Source: Hippophae tibetana
Lineage: Eukaryota; Streptophyta; Magnoliopsida; Rosales; Elaeagnaceae
Reading direction: 5' to 3'
NCBI GenBank assembly: GCA_037013495.1
Contig: CM072812.1
Span: 39,677,001-39,741,000 of the forward strand
DNA length: 64,000 bases
The notes below the pieces were generated by a model. That model did no database searches and was not told the DNA's origin. It was given only the letters and a program-made list of their open reading frames with translations. Positions 32,884 to 43,293 of the stretch are shown piece by piece. Position 1 is the first letter of the stretch, and each line of letters begins with the position of its first letter. The translations under genes and the position numbers were made by a program.

Positions 32884-34228
32884 AGATGCTTATTTTCGCA
32901 AGTGTACGAATCGTTCAAGTAATAAAGTGTACAAAAAGTACGGATATCGAACCCACAAGGAATGGCGTTACTAAGTACCGAAATTGACTATCCCTAATTT
33001 TATTTGAAAACTGAATTGTTGAAATTGTTTTAAAAGCAAATTAACATAAAACTAAACGCAAATAACAAAATTTAATGTTGTTCACAAATGATTAAAAATG
33101 CTAAGGCATTTGATTTCGCTAAATCAATTCAATCCGATTTCAAGTCATGTTATATGAGAATCAAAGCTAAAAGTGATGGTTGAAAAACCCAAACTTATCT
33201 AATACTCTCTCTCAAGTTATATTAGAATTACTTATCTATGAAAACCAACTATATTTCTATGAAGATTTAATCACAAATAAGCACATTACGATTTATGGAA
33301 TTTCTAGAATAACCACATACATCATGCATTAGGTGTCAAACTCGCATTCAACATACGGTATTTATCACAAGAAGCATTCATTACACATCTCTTCTCGGTC
33401 TCAATATAATGCAACAAATCATCTAAATCTTGATCAGAAATTTAAAAGCATTAAGTAATGAAATAAATACTCAACTTAAAAGCAATGAATTCATATAACA
33501 ATAACAAAAGAAATCAGATTTCCTTGATTTAACTACATCATAGCCTTAGCAAAAACGAATTAGTTCATAACGGAAATAAGAATAACCATATTCTCAATTG
33601 AATCCATGAACAAACAATATGAATAAAATGCAGAAAATAAAAGCTAAGGAGAAGAGATGAAAAACTCTTGAAGATGAAGACTTGGTAGCAACAATCGTGA
33701 TGATCCTTCAAGCTTCTCCAACCTTTTTCTCCAAAATTTCCTTTTCTCCTCCAAAAATAACTTAGATCTGCTCTCTCTCTTCCGTCCCCCTCTTTCTCCA
33801 TCATATTGTATATATAGATCTAGGGTTTGGGGGCAATTTTGGAACAAAACAACCAAAAAATCTGTTTTCGGACGAAACTCGCCGGCGGCGACATTGTTCT
33901 CGCCGTGGCGAGAATTCTGGAAAATAAAATTTTTTAGGGTTTGCGATTTTGGCCGGCGGCTAGATGCATTTGGCCGGCGGCGAGAATAATCTAGCCGCGG
34001 CGGGATTTCCAAATTTTGAATCTTTATTTTCTTTTTATTTTCACTCAATCCCGATCATTGAACTTTGTCCCAAACTTCTCCAAAATCATGATTTTACCTG
34101 AAATTGCCCCTTAAACACGAAATACCCGTGAAATGACATTTGTGGATTAAATAATCAAATAAATGCAATTTTCACACAAATATCAACATTTACATCATAA
34201 CAAAAATGTAATAATTTGACTCTTATCA
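32884..34228 (-). repeat. right (5') LTR of gypsy F
   Basis: 1345 bases matching 27262-28629 almost throughout. It lacks one GGCCAAAATAATGTGGCCAGC-like unit (about 21 bases) present in the other LTR. Its inner end has mutated from ATCA to ATCT on the minus strand. A TATA box lies at 33807-33816. Confidence 0.93.
33807..33816 (-). promoter_or_regulatory. TATA box in the right (5') LTR of F
   Basis: Same TATATATA core as in the left LTR, in the transcribing 5' LTR and pointing into gag on the minus strand. Confidence 0.6.
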
Positions 34229-35809
34229 GCTGCTATCACAAGTAGGATTGAATACCTTCACTAAATTTAAATGATTGTTCTAATCTTGTTTAGTTTAGTT
34301 ATGTACTTTTTAGATCTTAATGCAATAAATGAATTTAATCTAGTAAGTAAATCTTTAGGTTATTTAGGATTTAGATTGGTTAATAGATTGTATCATTAAT
34401 CATTATACATTAAGAAAATGGGGGAAGTATTAAGTGGACCTAAACTTCCTAAGCTAAAGTTAAGAATTCAAAAATAGTTTTAAATTATGAAAGTAATTTA
34501 GTAATTTAGAACTTAATACATCATTTTACATTCATGACATGATCACTAAAATTGTAGTCTAGTAGTGAGAAGAGTCTCATAATTGTATATCTTTTGTAAT
34601 CCTTTCTCAGCTTATTTTACTACTTTAAGTTATTTTTCTCAAAAAAAACCAAACAAATCCCCCTTTTACTAATTTTAATATACTTACTAACAAACTAGTA
34701 ATTAGAAGTAGATATTATGACCAATCCTTGTGGGTATGACAACTCCTACTTTTAAAATTATTTATCACTTGTACATGATCATGTAAACTTGCATGCTTTA
34801 CATTGTCTCATGAAATTTGCACTACATCCTAGTTGCTTGACTTGTATACATGTAGAGGGAGTGTAGTATGAAGTCTGAGAGAGTTATGTGCTTTGTACTT
34901 ATTTGTTACATGTTTGACTGCACTTAACCTATCATTATGTATCTATATAAAGCTAACAAGATAGTTTTTCTAGTTAGACTACATGCAAATTTTCATGATG
35001 TGTTCACAAATATGTGTTGTTTTATATGTGTAAGATATTAGTGTAGCTAGAGACCTTGAAGCTATGTTCGAGTAAAAGTTTAGACATATAATGTGGTTGT
35101 GTTAATGGTTGAAGATGGATGGAGCATACAAGATGGGTGTACTTATGTTTGGGTTATGCATTGATGTTTGTTCATGGGAATAAATATCTTTAGCTTAAAG
35201 AGAATGATTGTAAGTTTCATAAGTCATTTGTGTCTTTGTTAGCATTCCCGAAAGAAAAACACAAAGTTTGTTTATTATACTTAGTGTTCTGTCTTCCTTT
35301 GTGTAAGATTAATGACTAATGGTGCACACATTTACTTAGTTGAGAACATTTTATATATTTGCATATTATACACATACCACAAGAATTGGTTCTATTAGCA
35401 TGCATGCTAGGTTTCCTTTCGTGTTTTGGTTTTGTATTGTTTTACCGGTATTTGTGAAAAATTACTTAGTAATTTTTTTAAACAAAAAATGAAATTGCGT
35501 GTGTGCTCATCAGAGTCTTGCCACCCCTTGTCCCCTTGGAGGCGATTTGTCGATGAGGCACTTGGACAACTTGGAATTTTCTATAAATACAACTCTTCTA
35601 TATTGTTTGGTGATTAGAAAAATGTGGGAAAATTATGTCAATTTTGAAACTCATTGTTTTCAAAAGATTAAATTGTTTTCTAATTGCCGGTCGCCAATAC
35701 TTTAATTGTGTTATTTGATATTAATGATTGAAATTTTTTTTATGGAAAAATTATTTTATCGAGGTTTGGGTTAGTTAAAAGTGAAATAATACAAGAGACT
35801 TAGGTTGCA
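34229..35809. other. internal region of element B right of gypsy F
   Basis: No recognised coding sequence. At 35581-35589 there is a good plant TATA-like CTATAAATA following a locally GC-richer stretch (35500-35560). It could be a promoter of a further decayed element or part of B's 3' region. A G-rich piece, GAGGTTTGGGTTAG, at 35761-35774 is a candidate polypurine tract for the right LTR of B. Confidence 0.35.
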
Positions 35810-36374
35810 TGCTTAGGTCTCTAAGCTTGGATAAGTCATACCCTTAGGTTTCATGACACTGACTATTGGTGACTGTTCATAATATTTGGTGGTGGTAAGG
35901 CTCAGAAGGAAAGCTAGATTTAGCATTGGATCATAGTAACTGCGGAGGCAACTAGTAAGGGCAACACATGAGTAGTTAGGGTAGATGTCTTGACTGGTAA
36001 AGGTATTTTCTTTTATATGTATACTGAGTTTTAAACTACTTTATTCATTTGATGGATTGTTTGCTACTGAGTGATTGTCATAAGAAACCCAATGATGTTA
36101 CCATATAGTACAAGCATAATCCTATCCATGTATGTTCTAACATATGAGGATCATATTTTGATTGAAAAGAATTTCTTCTTCGTATTATATGTAGCCTGAT
36201 TTCTACTTTTTTTTCTTTTCTGATCTACTATGCTTACTACTTCCACTACCTAACCTGTTATCTCTATCTTAATATAAATTAAACTATATGCCTATTTATT
36301 TAGTTTATTTTTATTGTTATCTAGGAATTGGTTACTCTTTACCTTGGTCGTTTACTAGGTGTTAAGCTCTTTTA
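35810..36374 (+). repeat. right (3') LTR of element B
   Basis: 565 bases homologous to 23067-23584, slightly longer because of small insertions. It starts TGCTTAGGT. The right end is set by alignment with GTTAGACTCTCTCA of the left LTR. Confidence 0.65.
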
Positions 36375-36494
36375 ACAATGTTTGTGAAGTGTCAAACATT
36401 AGTCAAGGTGACCATCTTATCTAAATGTTAGTGAAAGAGTGGTCTTCACCCATGAGAGTGAGTTCCAAGGATTGGCATTAAGATGGAGAATTGT
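36375..36494 (+). other. end of copia C internal region with polypurine tract
   Basis: AAGATGGAGAATTGT at 36480-36494 resembles the plant copia polypurine tract and LTR start 'aaggtggagattgt'. The 100 bases before it have the position of the end of pol in copia C but no clear protein match. This short stretch links the end of element B to the right LTR of C. Confidence 0.5.
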
Positions 36495-37244
36495 AATTTT
36501 GTGATGCAAATCCATATAAGATGCTTGAAAACCATTGTAAGTTATCAAGCATCAAATGTTGGACTATGAGCATTTCAAGTGTGTAAAATGGACAAGATGG
36601 ATTTAGATAACAAGGAAATTGGCTTAGAGCTTGAATGGTGCATTGGATTATTGGGCCATATAACATGAGTGATCGATCCATTTATGAGATCAATTGATCG
36701 AGCTTCGATTGGTCTTAATGCGATTAGATTCTGCTAAAAACTGGTGTTGATATAAATGGTCATGGGGTTTACACTAGGATGTTTGGTTTTGGCTGGACAT
36801 TATTGTGATGGTTTATAATACCCATTTGTACCCTAGAACATCGAGTGGGTTCATTTATGTTCTTGAGAGGAGCTAAAAAAGAAAGTTAAGTATTCTCACC
36901 ATTGTTAAGGGTTTGAGTGCTTTGAGTGCTTGTAATTGAATGTTGTTTCTCTTTAAGTATTTTCTCCTATTGTATTTTTAGTTTCCAATAGCCAGTGAAA
37001 CTTATCTTTATTAAAGGGGTAAAAAAGTTGAGTAAATTGATCACATTAGTTGAGTTGAATCACTATAATCTTTGGTACGTTATTTTTGGTACTATTTCTT
37101 TTATTCTCATTGCTTTTTAATATCCATTTCATTGCTTCGTTGGGTTGTTGTTGGATTAATTTTCATTAGGCATTTGCTTGTAAAATTCTATGGTGTTTTG
37201 AATTGTTTAATAATTGTAGCATCTAGGGGATTCATTTCATAACA
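36495..37244 (+). repeat. right (3') LTR of copia C
   Basis: Homologous to 5364-6220. Shared text includes GATGCTTGAAAAcc.., ATAACATGAG.GATCGATCCATtt.., CATTATTGT, GTGGGTTCATTTATGTTCTTGAG, CTCACCATTGTTAAGGG and the end TCATTTCATAACA. The start is uncertain by about 25 bases because the first part aligns poorly. Confidence 0.7.
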
Positions 37245-38274
37245 TGGGGTTTACAAGTGGGGTTGAGTAAACGATTATGATGAGCTTTGATTTGTTGTCT
37301 AGGTAAATGGTTTTTGAAGACACATCAAGTGAAGTTAATAGAAGGTCATCTACGGAATACATAGTAGATATTTTAAATGACCCATCAAGTAGATATAGAC
37401 ATAAAAGAAATAAAAGTGAAAAGAAAATGAGTTTCATTTAACTTCAACTATTGCATAGGAAATTTAGAACTTTAAGAGGTTCTGAATAATTTTATGGAAA
37501 TTGAAAGGGTTCAATGCAGATTGAGATACATGTATATAGTTACTTCATATTTAATGGTTGATGGTATTAATCGATTTCTTCATCAAACCGTCATGCACCA
37601 AAACCCAAAATCTCATAAGATTGATAATTTGATCTTAAATGAATGAAGAAACCACTAAACTGAAAATGGTGATTATGTATATTATACAAAGAGAAAGATT
37701 GGCTCAGTTATTAACGGAGTCATCTTACAAACTTAAAAGAAAGCTATTAATGGTGTGAGCAAACATGAAAATATTTTCGAAATTGCCAACAATCTACGTA
37801 TTTTAGCGGTCCCATATCGATATATATTGTCTACAACATTCTTGATAAAGTGTTAATTTAAAAAACAAAATCATTGAAATATCATTTATTAATAATATAA
37901 ATAATATTAAAAAATATCTTTATAATTAATTTTATTTATTTTTAAAATACTTTACCACTAAGTATATTTAATTCTATATATCATATAATTTATTAATTTA
38001 AATAATTATTATAAATATTTTAATTACTTACTTTATATATTTTTAATTTATTCTTTAAAATAAATATGAGATAAATTTATATTTATAGTTATTAAATATG
38101 ATAATTTATTAAGAAATAATTAATAAATTATATCATTATTTTCAAAGATTATTAAATTAAATTTTAATTTTTTAATTTTTAATTTTTATAAATTATTTAT
38201 TTTAATATTTTTATTAATAAAAATAATATCTATAATATATTCATAAAATTTATTTTTTGAATATTACTAACATG

Positions 38275-38283
38275 AATATGTTG

Positions 38284-38333
<50 letters not shown>

Positions 38334-38342
38334 CAACATATT
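38275..38342. repeat. perfect palindrome with TA microsatellite core
   Basis: AATATGTTGTT (38275-38285) and its reverse complement AACAACATATT (38332-38342) flank about 23 uninterrupted TA units. The whole 68-base block is self-complementary and could extrude as a cruciform. Confidence 0.9.
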
Positions 38343-38445
38343 AATGGTTTTATTTTAGGTATATATTATAAAACAAAAATATGTATTTTATATTATAAAA
38401 TAATATTTATACTATAACTTTAAATATATAAAAAAATAATTTTAT

Positions 38446-38451
<6 letters not shown>

Positions 38452-38482
<31 letters not shown>
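38452..38482. repeat. TA microsatellite
   Basis: About 15 uninterrupted TA units, roughly 110 bases right of the palindrome. Confidence 0.9.
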
Positions 38483-38485
<3 letters not shown>

Positions 38486-39208
38486 ATATTCTCTTCAATT
38501 AAACATTTTCTATTTGAAAACTTAGTCCGGCCCTATGTACATCTTAGCTCCCCGTAGTAATAATTAAGGTGTAAATTTATATTATAGTTAATTGAAGTTA
38601 ACTTATAATACAAATCAAATACGAATTAAATTAAATTTTAATCTAATTTACACTAATTCAAATAGCCTAAAAAAATTGAGATGAGCTTGAATTACTTTCG
38701 ATACCTATTCACTTGAAATTAAATTTTACAAAAACTATAACATGTTATAACTTACATTTTAAATTTAAAATTTAAAATTAAAGAAATTTATTTATTTTTA
38801 TATCATATTACAATTCTTATAAAAAATATATTTTCTTTAAAAGTAAAATAAAAAATTATTGTCTCAAAATTCATAAATATTCTGAATAAGTCGTAACTTG
38901 TTTATTTTGTTCTATCAAACTTAATCACAAATAAGAAAGACATAATGTAAAAATAATAGGTAGATTATGGTTTGAAAAAAGGGATACATTAGTAATTATT
39001 ATATTGTATTCATAACTTAAGTTGTTATTGTAAATCTAAATTCTCTAAAAAAGAGTTAGTTATTATATACTTAGAACAAAAGTATCATATTGTACATGAT
39101 AAATCTATTTTGTGTATTCTAATTTTTTATTAATTAATTTATTTATTGTTTTAAATTTTGGTTATTAAATTTGCATACATGATTTAATTTAAGTCAAATA
39201 ATTAATAA

Positions 39209-39356
39209 GAAGATGGATGGAGATGACATAGTTAATATAATGAAAAATATAGTAGAGGAAGATGAAACAATCAAAGTAATATGAAGATGGATAGATATGA
39301 CATAGTTAATATAATAAAAAATGCAGTAAAGGAAGATGAAACAATCATTGATGTTA
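39209..39356. repeat. 74 bp tandem duplication
   Basis: GAAGATGGAT.GA.ATGACATAG through GAAGATGAAACAATCA appears at 39209 and again at 39283 with about six differences. The plus strand could encode MD..DIVNI.KN.V.EDETI in both units, so it may be part of an unrecognised decayed ORF. Confidence 0.8.
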
Positions 39357-39828
39357 TTTCAAATTCAAATAAGCAAAACTCAAAAAGATCATAGATAAGG
39401 CCATACTCTAAGACCTTCATTTGACTTTTCATAATATTCCACGAGAAAAGTATTATGATCAAATTTATCAAAATAAATCTGAAAATAGAATAAGTACTTT
39501 CATATGTCATTATAGTAAGTATGCTACGAGGGATACACGCAATTTGAGTCAAATGATTATTAAATAGTTATTGTAACATAATATGTATATGTGATGAGTT
39601 GTATTATCTTCGTAACTTTTGTTATGTTTGTGGCATACTTATTCAGTGTTAATTTATCATTTATTCAAAAATCTAGTTATTGTAATATTATTTTCTACAT
39701 GTTTGGTGTTTCATGTAATGTTATTTAAATTAATAAGCTTTAATCATTAAATATATTTTTTGATTTATAAAAAAGTTTAATTAATTAACAATTTGGACTA
39801 GTTTGGTTCAACTCATTTGTGTTTGGAC

Positions 39829-41410
39829 TGATCGCCACACAAATTGTGTGTGCAATGAATACGCAAGTATACGTATCGTAACAAGTAATATAATAATAAG
39901 TAAAGATCGTTCTCACGAAGATTATTTTTTTAGAAACTAATTTTTAAAATTAAAAATAATAAAAATCAATTTTTTTGGTGTTTTTATATCTTAAGAAAAC
40001 AAGATTAAACTAACTAAAAGTAAATAGCAATAATTAATTAAATCAGATTTTGTGACTAAAAAGATATATGAAAAAATATCTAAGAATATTTAATCCTCCA
40101 ATTTTCTAAACATACAAATCACTAAAATCTCCTCAATATAATATCAATTAATTACATGATTAATTGAATCTAACCTAGCATGTATTTCTCTCTCAAGTAA
40201 ACTACACACCATATAGTAATAAATTTAATCACACTCTCATGCCAATTAAATTGCATACTACTCATTAAATTCATCAATTATAGATCACATACATAAGAAT
40301 CATACATTTCTGTCTAGAAACTATGCATGTTATTTAATCATGACAAACAATTAAATAATTTCTCAAATCTATTTAATTATCTCTATAGATAAATTATTGG
40401 TCAAATAATTAATAGCATAAAAATCAGATTAAATAATATAATTAAATTAATATTATAATTGATAAAAAATATTAGATCATCACATGGTGAAAATTGGATT
40501 CATAAGATCCCTAGATTAATAAATTAATTACACATAATTATGTCATAAAGATCATATTTTTCATAAAGAAAGACAAAAAATTAATAAAGAAAAGAGTAGA
40601 AAAAGAAATACAATCAATCTCTTGAATTGTAGAATTAATTTCCTCTTCAATCTCCACCAAAATTGTGTCGTTTCTTTACTTTTTCTGTATTTCTCTCTCT
40701 TTTTAGCTCTAAAAATTGACCAAAATTATGCTATTGGAGGCTAATTAGGGTTTATAGAGTGATTATGGGCTTAAATAAAGCTCAAATGTGATCTGGACCG
40801 TCAGATCAGCTTCAGATCAAGGGCTACGATCAAAACAAGCAAAACTGACAGTTTCTGTCAATCATAGTACGACATGTGGCATCAAAAATTCATTGGGCGA
40901 ATCAGGGAGCGACGTGTGGCAAGGGAGACCGATCAGAGTCAACGCTCACCAAGTTAGTAACATGTGGCGCTCCATGATTTGTAGGAACGGATGGCGTGGT
41001 GCACAGGTGGAAAGCATGGAGCAATGACGTGGTGACATATGTCATGGCTTGCTGACCGATTTCCGAACTCGGATGTAACGTCATGTTGACACGTGGTGCA
41101 TGTTTTGTCCTCCTCACATGCGGCGCAACGTGATTCGCTCTCCGTGCTTGCGTGACGTCCTCGTGGCTTGCCTAGTCAGCTCCTCTGCTTACGTGACATG
41201 CCACATGACATCATCTGATTGGTTCTGCATTTAAAATTCATAAAAATTCTAGAAAAATCACAAAAAATTCCAAAAATTATATTTTCATCCCTTTTCACTA
41301 AAAAGTTTATATTTTAATTTTTTTAATCATAAAAATAATATTTATTAAATAAAACAAATAAATATTAAGTAAAAAAATACTCTAATAACTCTATTTTCAT
41401 AAAGTTATCA
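39829..41410 (-). mobile_element. solo LTR H of the gypsy E family
   Basis: The segment is the reverse complement of E-type LTRs (compare 59733-61253). It starts TGATCGCCACACAAATTGTG, matching the end ...TTTGTGTGACGATCA, and ends TTTTCATAAAGTTATCA, matching TGATGACACTATGAAAAT. It is flanked on both sides by TGGAC (39824-39828 and 41411-41415), a perfect 5 bp target duplication. With no internal sequence, it is a solo LTR left by LTR-LTR recombination. The GC-richer part (40780-41220) holds a CACGTG at 41090-41095 and several ATGTGGC variants. ORFs there are by-products. Confidence 0.92.
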
Positions 41411-43170
41411 TGGACTCACCTTTATTGACTTGAATTAAATTTAAATTGAAGTAGAGCTTTATCAATTTAGACTAGATTAGTTCAAATTAATTTTAAATGA
41501 TCTAACTCACGAATTACCATTTTTAGTAATAATTTGGAGTGTCTAATTTTTTCTCAATCCACTACGATCTATTAAGATTGAACTAAAATCAAATCCAAAT
41601 GATTTCCTTTTCTCCTTTTTATTTTATTAAGTAGTGTTAAATTAAAAAAATTAAAAGTATTAGTATTTATTTGATATAGGAATTTTATTTTAATCAATGA
41701 ATAACTAATTAGATTAGACTTGTATTTAACATATAAACACATGTAAATGATAATAATATTTATTTTATTACATGTTTTAATGCATTTCTTTATACATATA
41801 ATTATATTTATATTGGTTTGATTAAATAAATAATTTTAATTTATGTGTTATCCAGATTTTTAGAATTTAGAAGTGCATTACATGATTTTTATTGGTTCAC
41901 TATTTATAAAAAAATAAAAAAAAATCATTTTAAGTCATGAATCAATATTTAGAACACATAATTTAATACAATATTTTATTGTTTATTAATAATAAAAAAT
42001 TAAAACAAATTTAATATAGTAGTTTTATAATATTTATTGGATTAGGTTGATTCTTAATTTTTAAAAATTAATTTTATTCATTAATTTATGATCTTGTTAC
42101 AAACTTAAACCAACATATAGTATACACAATCATAATAATAGTACTTGATTTCATCGATACTTTCTCACAATCTTTCATTTTTATAAAAATAAATTTATTT
42201 TATCAGATGTAAATGTAACTTACACTTAAAAATCTATATTCTTAATGTTGGCTTAAAATTAATATTAGGGTGAAAAATAAAATAATAATCCTATATATAT
42301 ATTAAGTTGTATGTGTGTGTAAGTATTAAATTAAATATTAAATTATGAATGTGAAATATTCAAATAATTATATGATTATTTATCAATGAATCAATTATTA
42401 TAATACAGATAGACCAATCCATTTAGTAATTTAATAAAATATATTTTTTAACATAAAAATCCTATAAAAAGACAGGTGATCCAATATTTCTATTATATTT
42501 TTGGAATAAATAACTTAGGTTCATTATTTTTTAAATAATAATTTAATTTACTAATTTAATAAAGTAACAGTATAGATACAAATAATCAGTTTTATTTTTT
42601 AAAAAAACTTAAAAAAATTAAAATTTGTGAACGTATATGAAAATGTCACTTTTAAAAATTAGTGTATTAAATTGTTATAAAAAAAATATTTAACTTAAAT
42701 ATTTTAATTGTAAAAATTCTAAAACAAGATGTGTACGTTCTGTAAATGTGAAAGACTAATACCTTTAAATTATATGTATTTTTTTCTCCAAAATAAATTC
42801 TAAATGTCAGGTTATATTTTTATTTAAAAATAATTTAAATATTTTATTAATTATTATAACTCTACTTTATTTATTTAATTAAAAATGCCGAAAAGTTACA
42901 AAAAAGAATTACTCTTTTATCTTTTATTCAATTTTGTGCCAGTGATTTAGAAATAAGATTAACTTTCATTGTATATTAAAGTTTAAGTCAAATTAAAAAT
43001 AGTTTGATTTAAAAAAAATTGGGTTATTTTTTAAAAAACAATATATTTATTATACCGAGTTTGATATATATATGAATTAGTGAAATAATTAAAAAAAAAT
43101 CTGAAAAACAGGTACGATATAATGAAATTATTCTAAAGGGCGTGGTATAGACGCACTCTTAGTCTTGTCA
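41411..43170. other. AT-rich region upstream of the Clot gene, no gene seen
   Basis: Long A/T-rich sequence with short poly-A and poly-T runs. No coding match and no clear repeat. It separates solo LTR H from the Clot promoter. Confidence 0.5.
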
Positions 43171-43181
43171 TGTTCCTCCTC

Positions 43182-43190
43182 TATATATAA
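43182..43190 (+). promoter_or_regulatory. TATA box of the Clot gene
   Basis: TATATATAA lies about 105 bases upstream of the start codon, after a locally less AT-rich stretch. The spacing leaves a 5' leader of roughly 75 bases, normal for a plant gene. Transcription start was not determined. Confidence 0.6.
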
Positions 43191-43293
43191 AAATAATAAT
43201 TTTATCATCTTCCTGCAGACGCAAACGTCATTCCCCTTGCCCTCCTTGTGTAGGGTCCTAAAATAGTCTTCTGATAACTGGAAAAAAGAAAAG

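Larger units (their letters stand above)
27262..34228 (-). mobile_element. young gypsy element F, gag-protease only, minus strand
   Basis: Nearly identical LTRs (27262-28629 and 32884-34228) differ by about two dozen substitutions by eye and one ~21-base repeat-unit indel. On the minus strand the right LTR is 5', followed by a perfect 17-base primer-binding site for tRNA-Asp (32861-32877). A gag-protease frame of 808 codons has one in-frame stop (30250-32673), and a G-rich polypurine tract precedes the 3' LTR (28630-28642). Flanks GCTGT (27257-27261) and GCTGC (34229-34233) form a near-perfect target duplication. RT, RNase H and integrase are absent. The gag and DLGA-type protease are of the Tat/Athila kind. 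Confidence 0.93.
23067..36374 (+). mobile_element. copia-type element B, interrupted by gypsy F
   Basis: Related LTRs at 23067-23584 and 35810-36374 share the start TGCTTAGGT, GGTGGTGGTA, GAATT/GGATCATA, ATCCATG(C/T)ATGTTC and the end GTTA(G/A)(A/G)CTCT. A primer-binding site (23587-23597) and a degenerate gag follow the left LTR. Without gypsy F the internal region is about 5.3 kb, with no recognisable protease, integrase or RT, so B may be non-autonomous. A clear target duplication is lacking: the left flank is TTTCA and the right flank ACAAT. Confidence 0.65.
5364..37244 (+). mobile_element. old copia retrotransposon C, split by three later insertions
   Basis: Two related LTRs (about 5364-6220 and 36495-37244) bracket copia coding pieces in proper order on the plus strand: gag (6350-6690 and 12945-13275), protease and pre-integrase (13345-13680), integrase (13690-14680), reverse transcriptase (22010-22740) and the start of RNase H (22760-23066). 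The breaks coincide with a CACTA transposon (about 6690-12900), copia D (15155-21351) and copia B with gypsy F inside it (23067-36374). The coding pieces have many stops, and the LTRs differ strongly, so this is an old insertion. No clear target duplication was found (flanks CTACG and TGGGG), and most of RNase H is missing, so some deletion also occurred. Confidence 0.75.
37245..39828. other. AT-rich intergenic stretch, no recognised gene
   Basis: Very AT-rich. It holds a palindromic TA hairpin (38275-38342), a TA microsatellite (38452-38482) and a 74 bp tandem duplication (39209-39356). A short plus-strand reading near 39420-39560 (IPREKYYDQIYQNKS) could be a decayed ORF. I do not recognise it. 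Confidence 0.5.

Noticed and set aside
23067-36374. Reading 23067 as the 3' LTR of copia C rather than the 5' LTR of B
   Set aside because: A primer-binding site and gag text follow it downstream, and C already has LTRs of a different family at 5364 and 36495.
40788-41117. ORFs in solo LTR H, and similar ones at 52495-52779 and 59870-60219
   Set aside because: The same GC-richer LTR segment in different copies gives unrelated frames, so these are chance openings.
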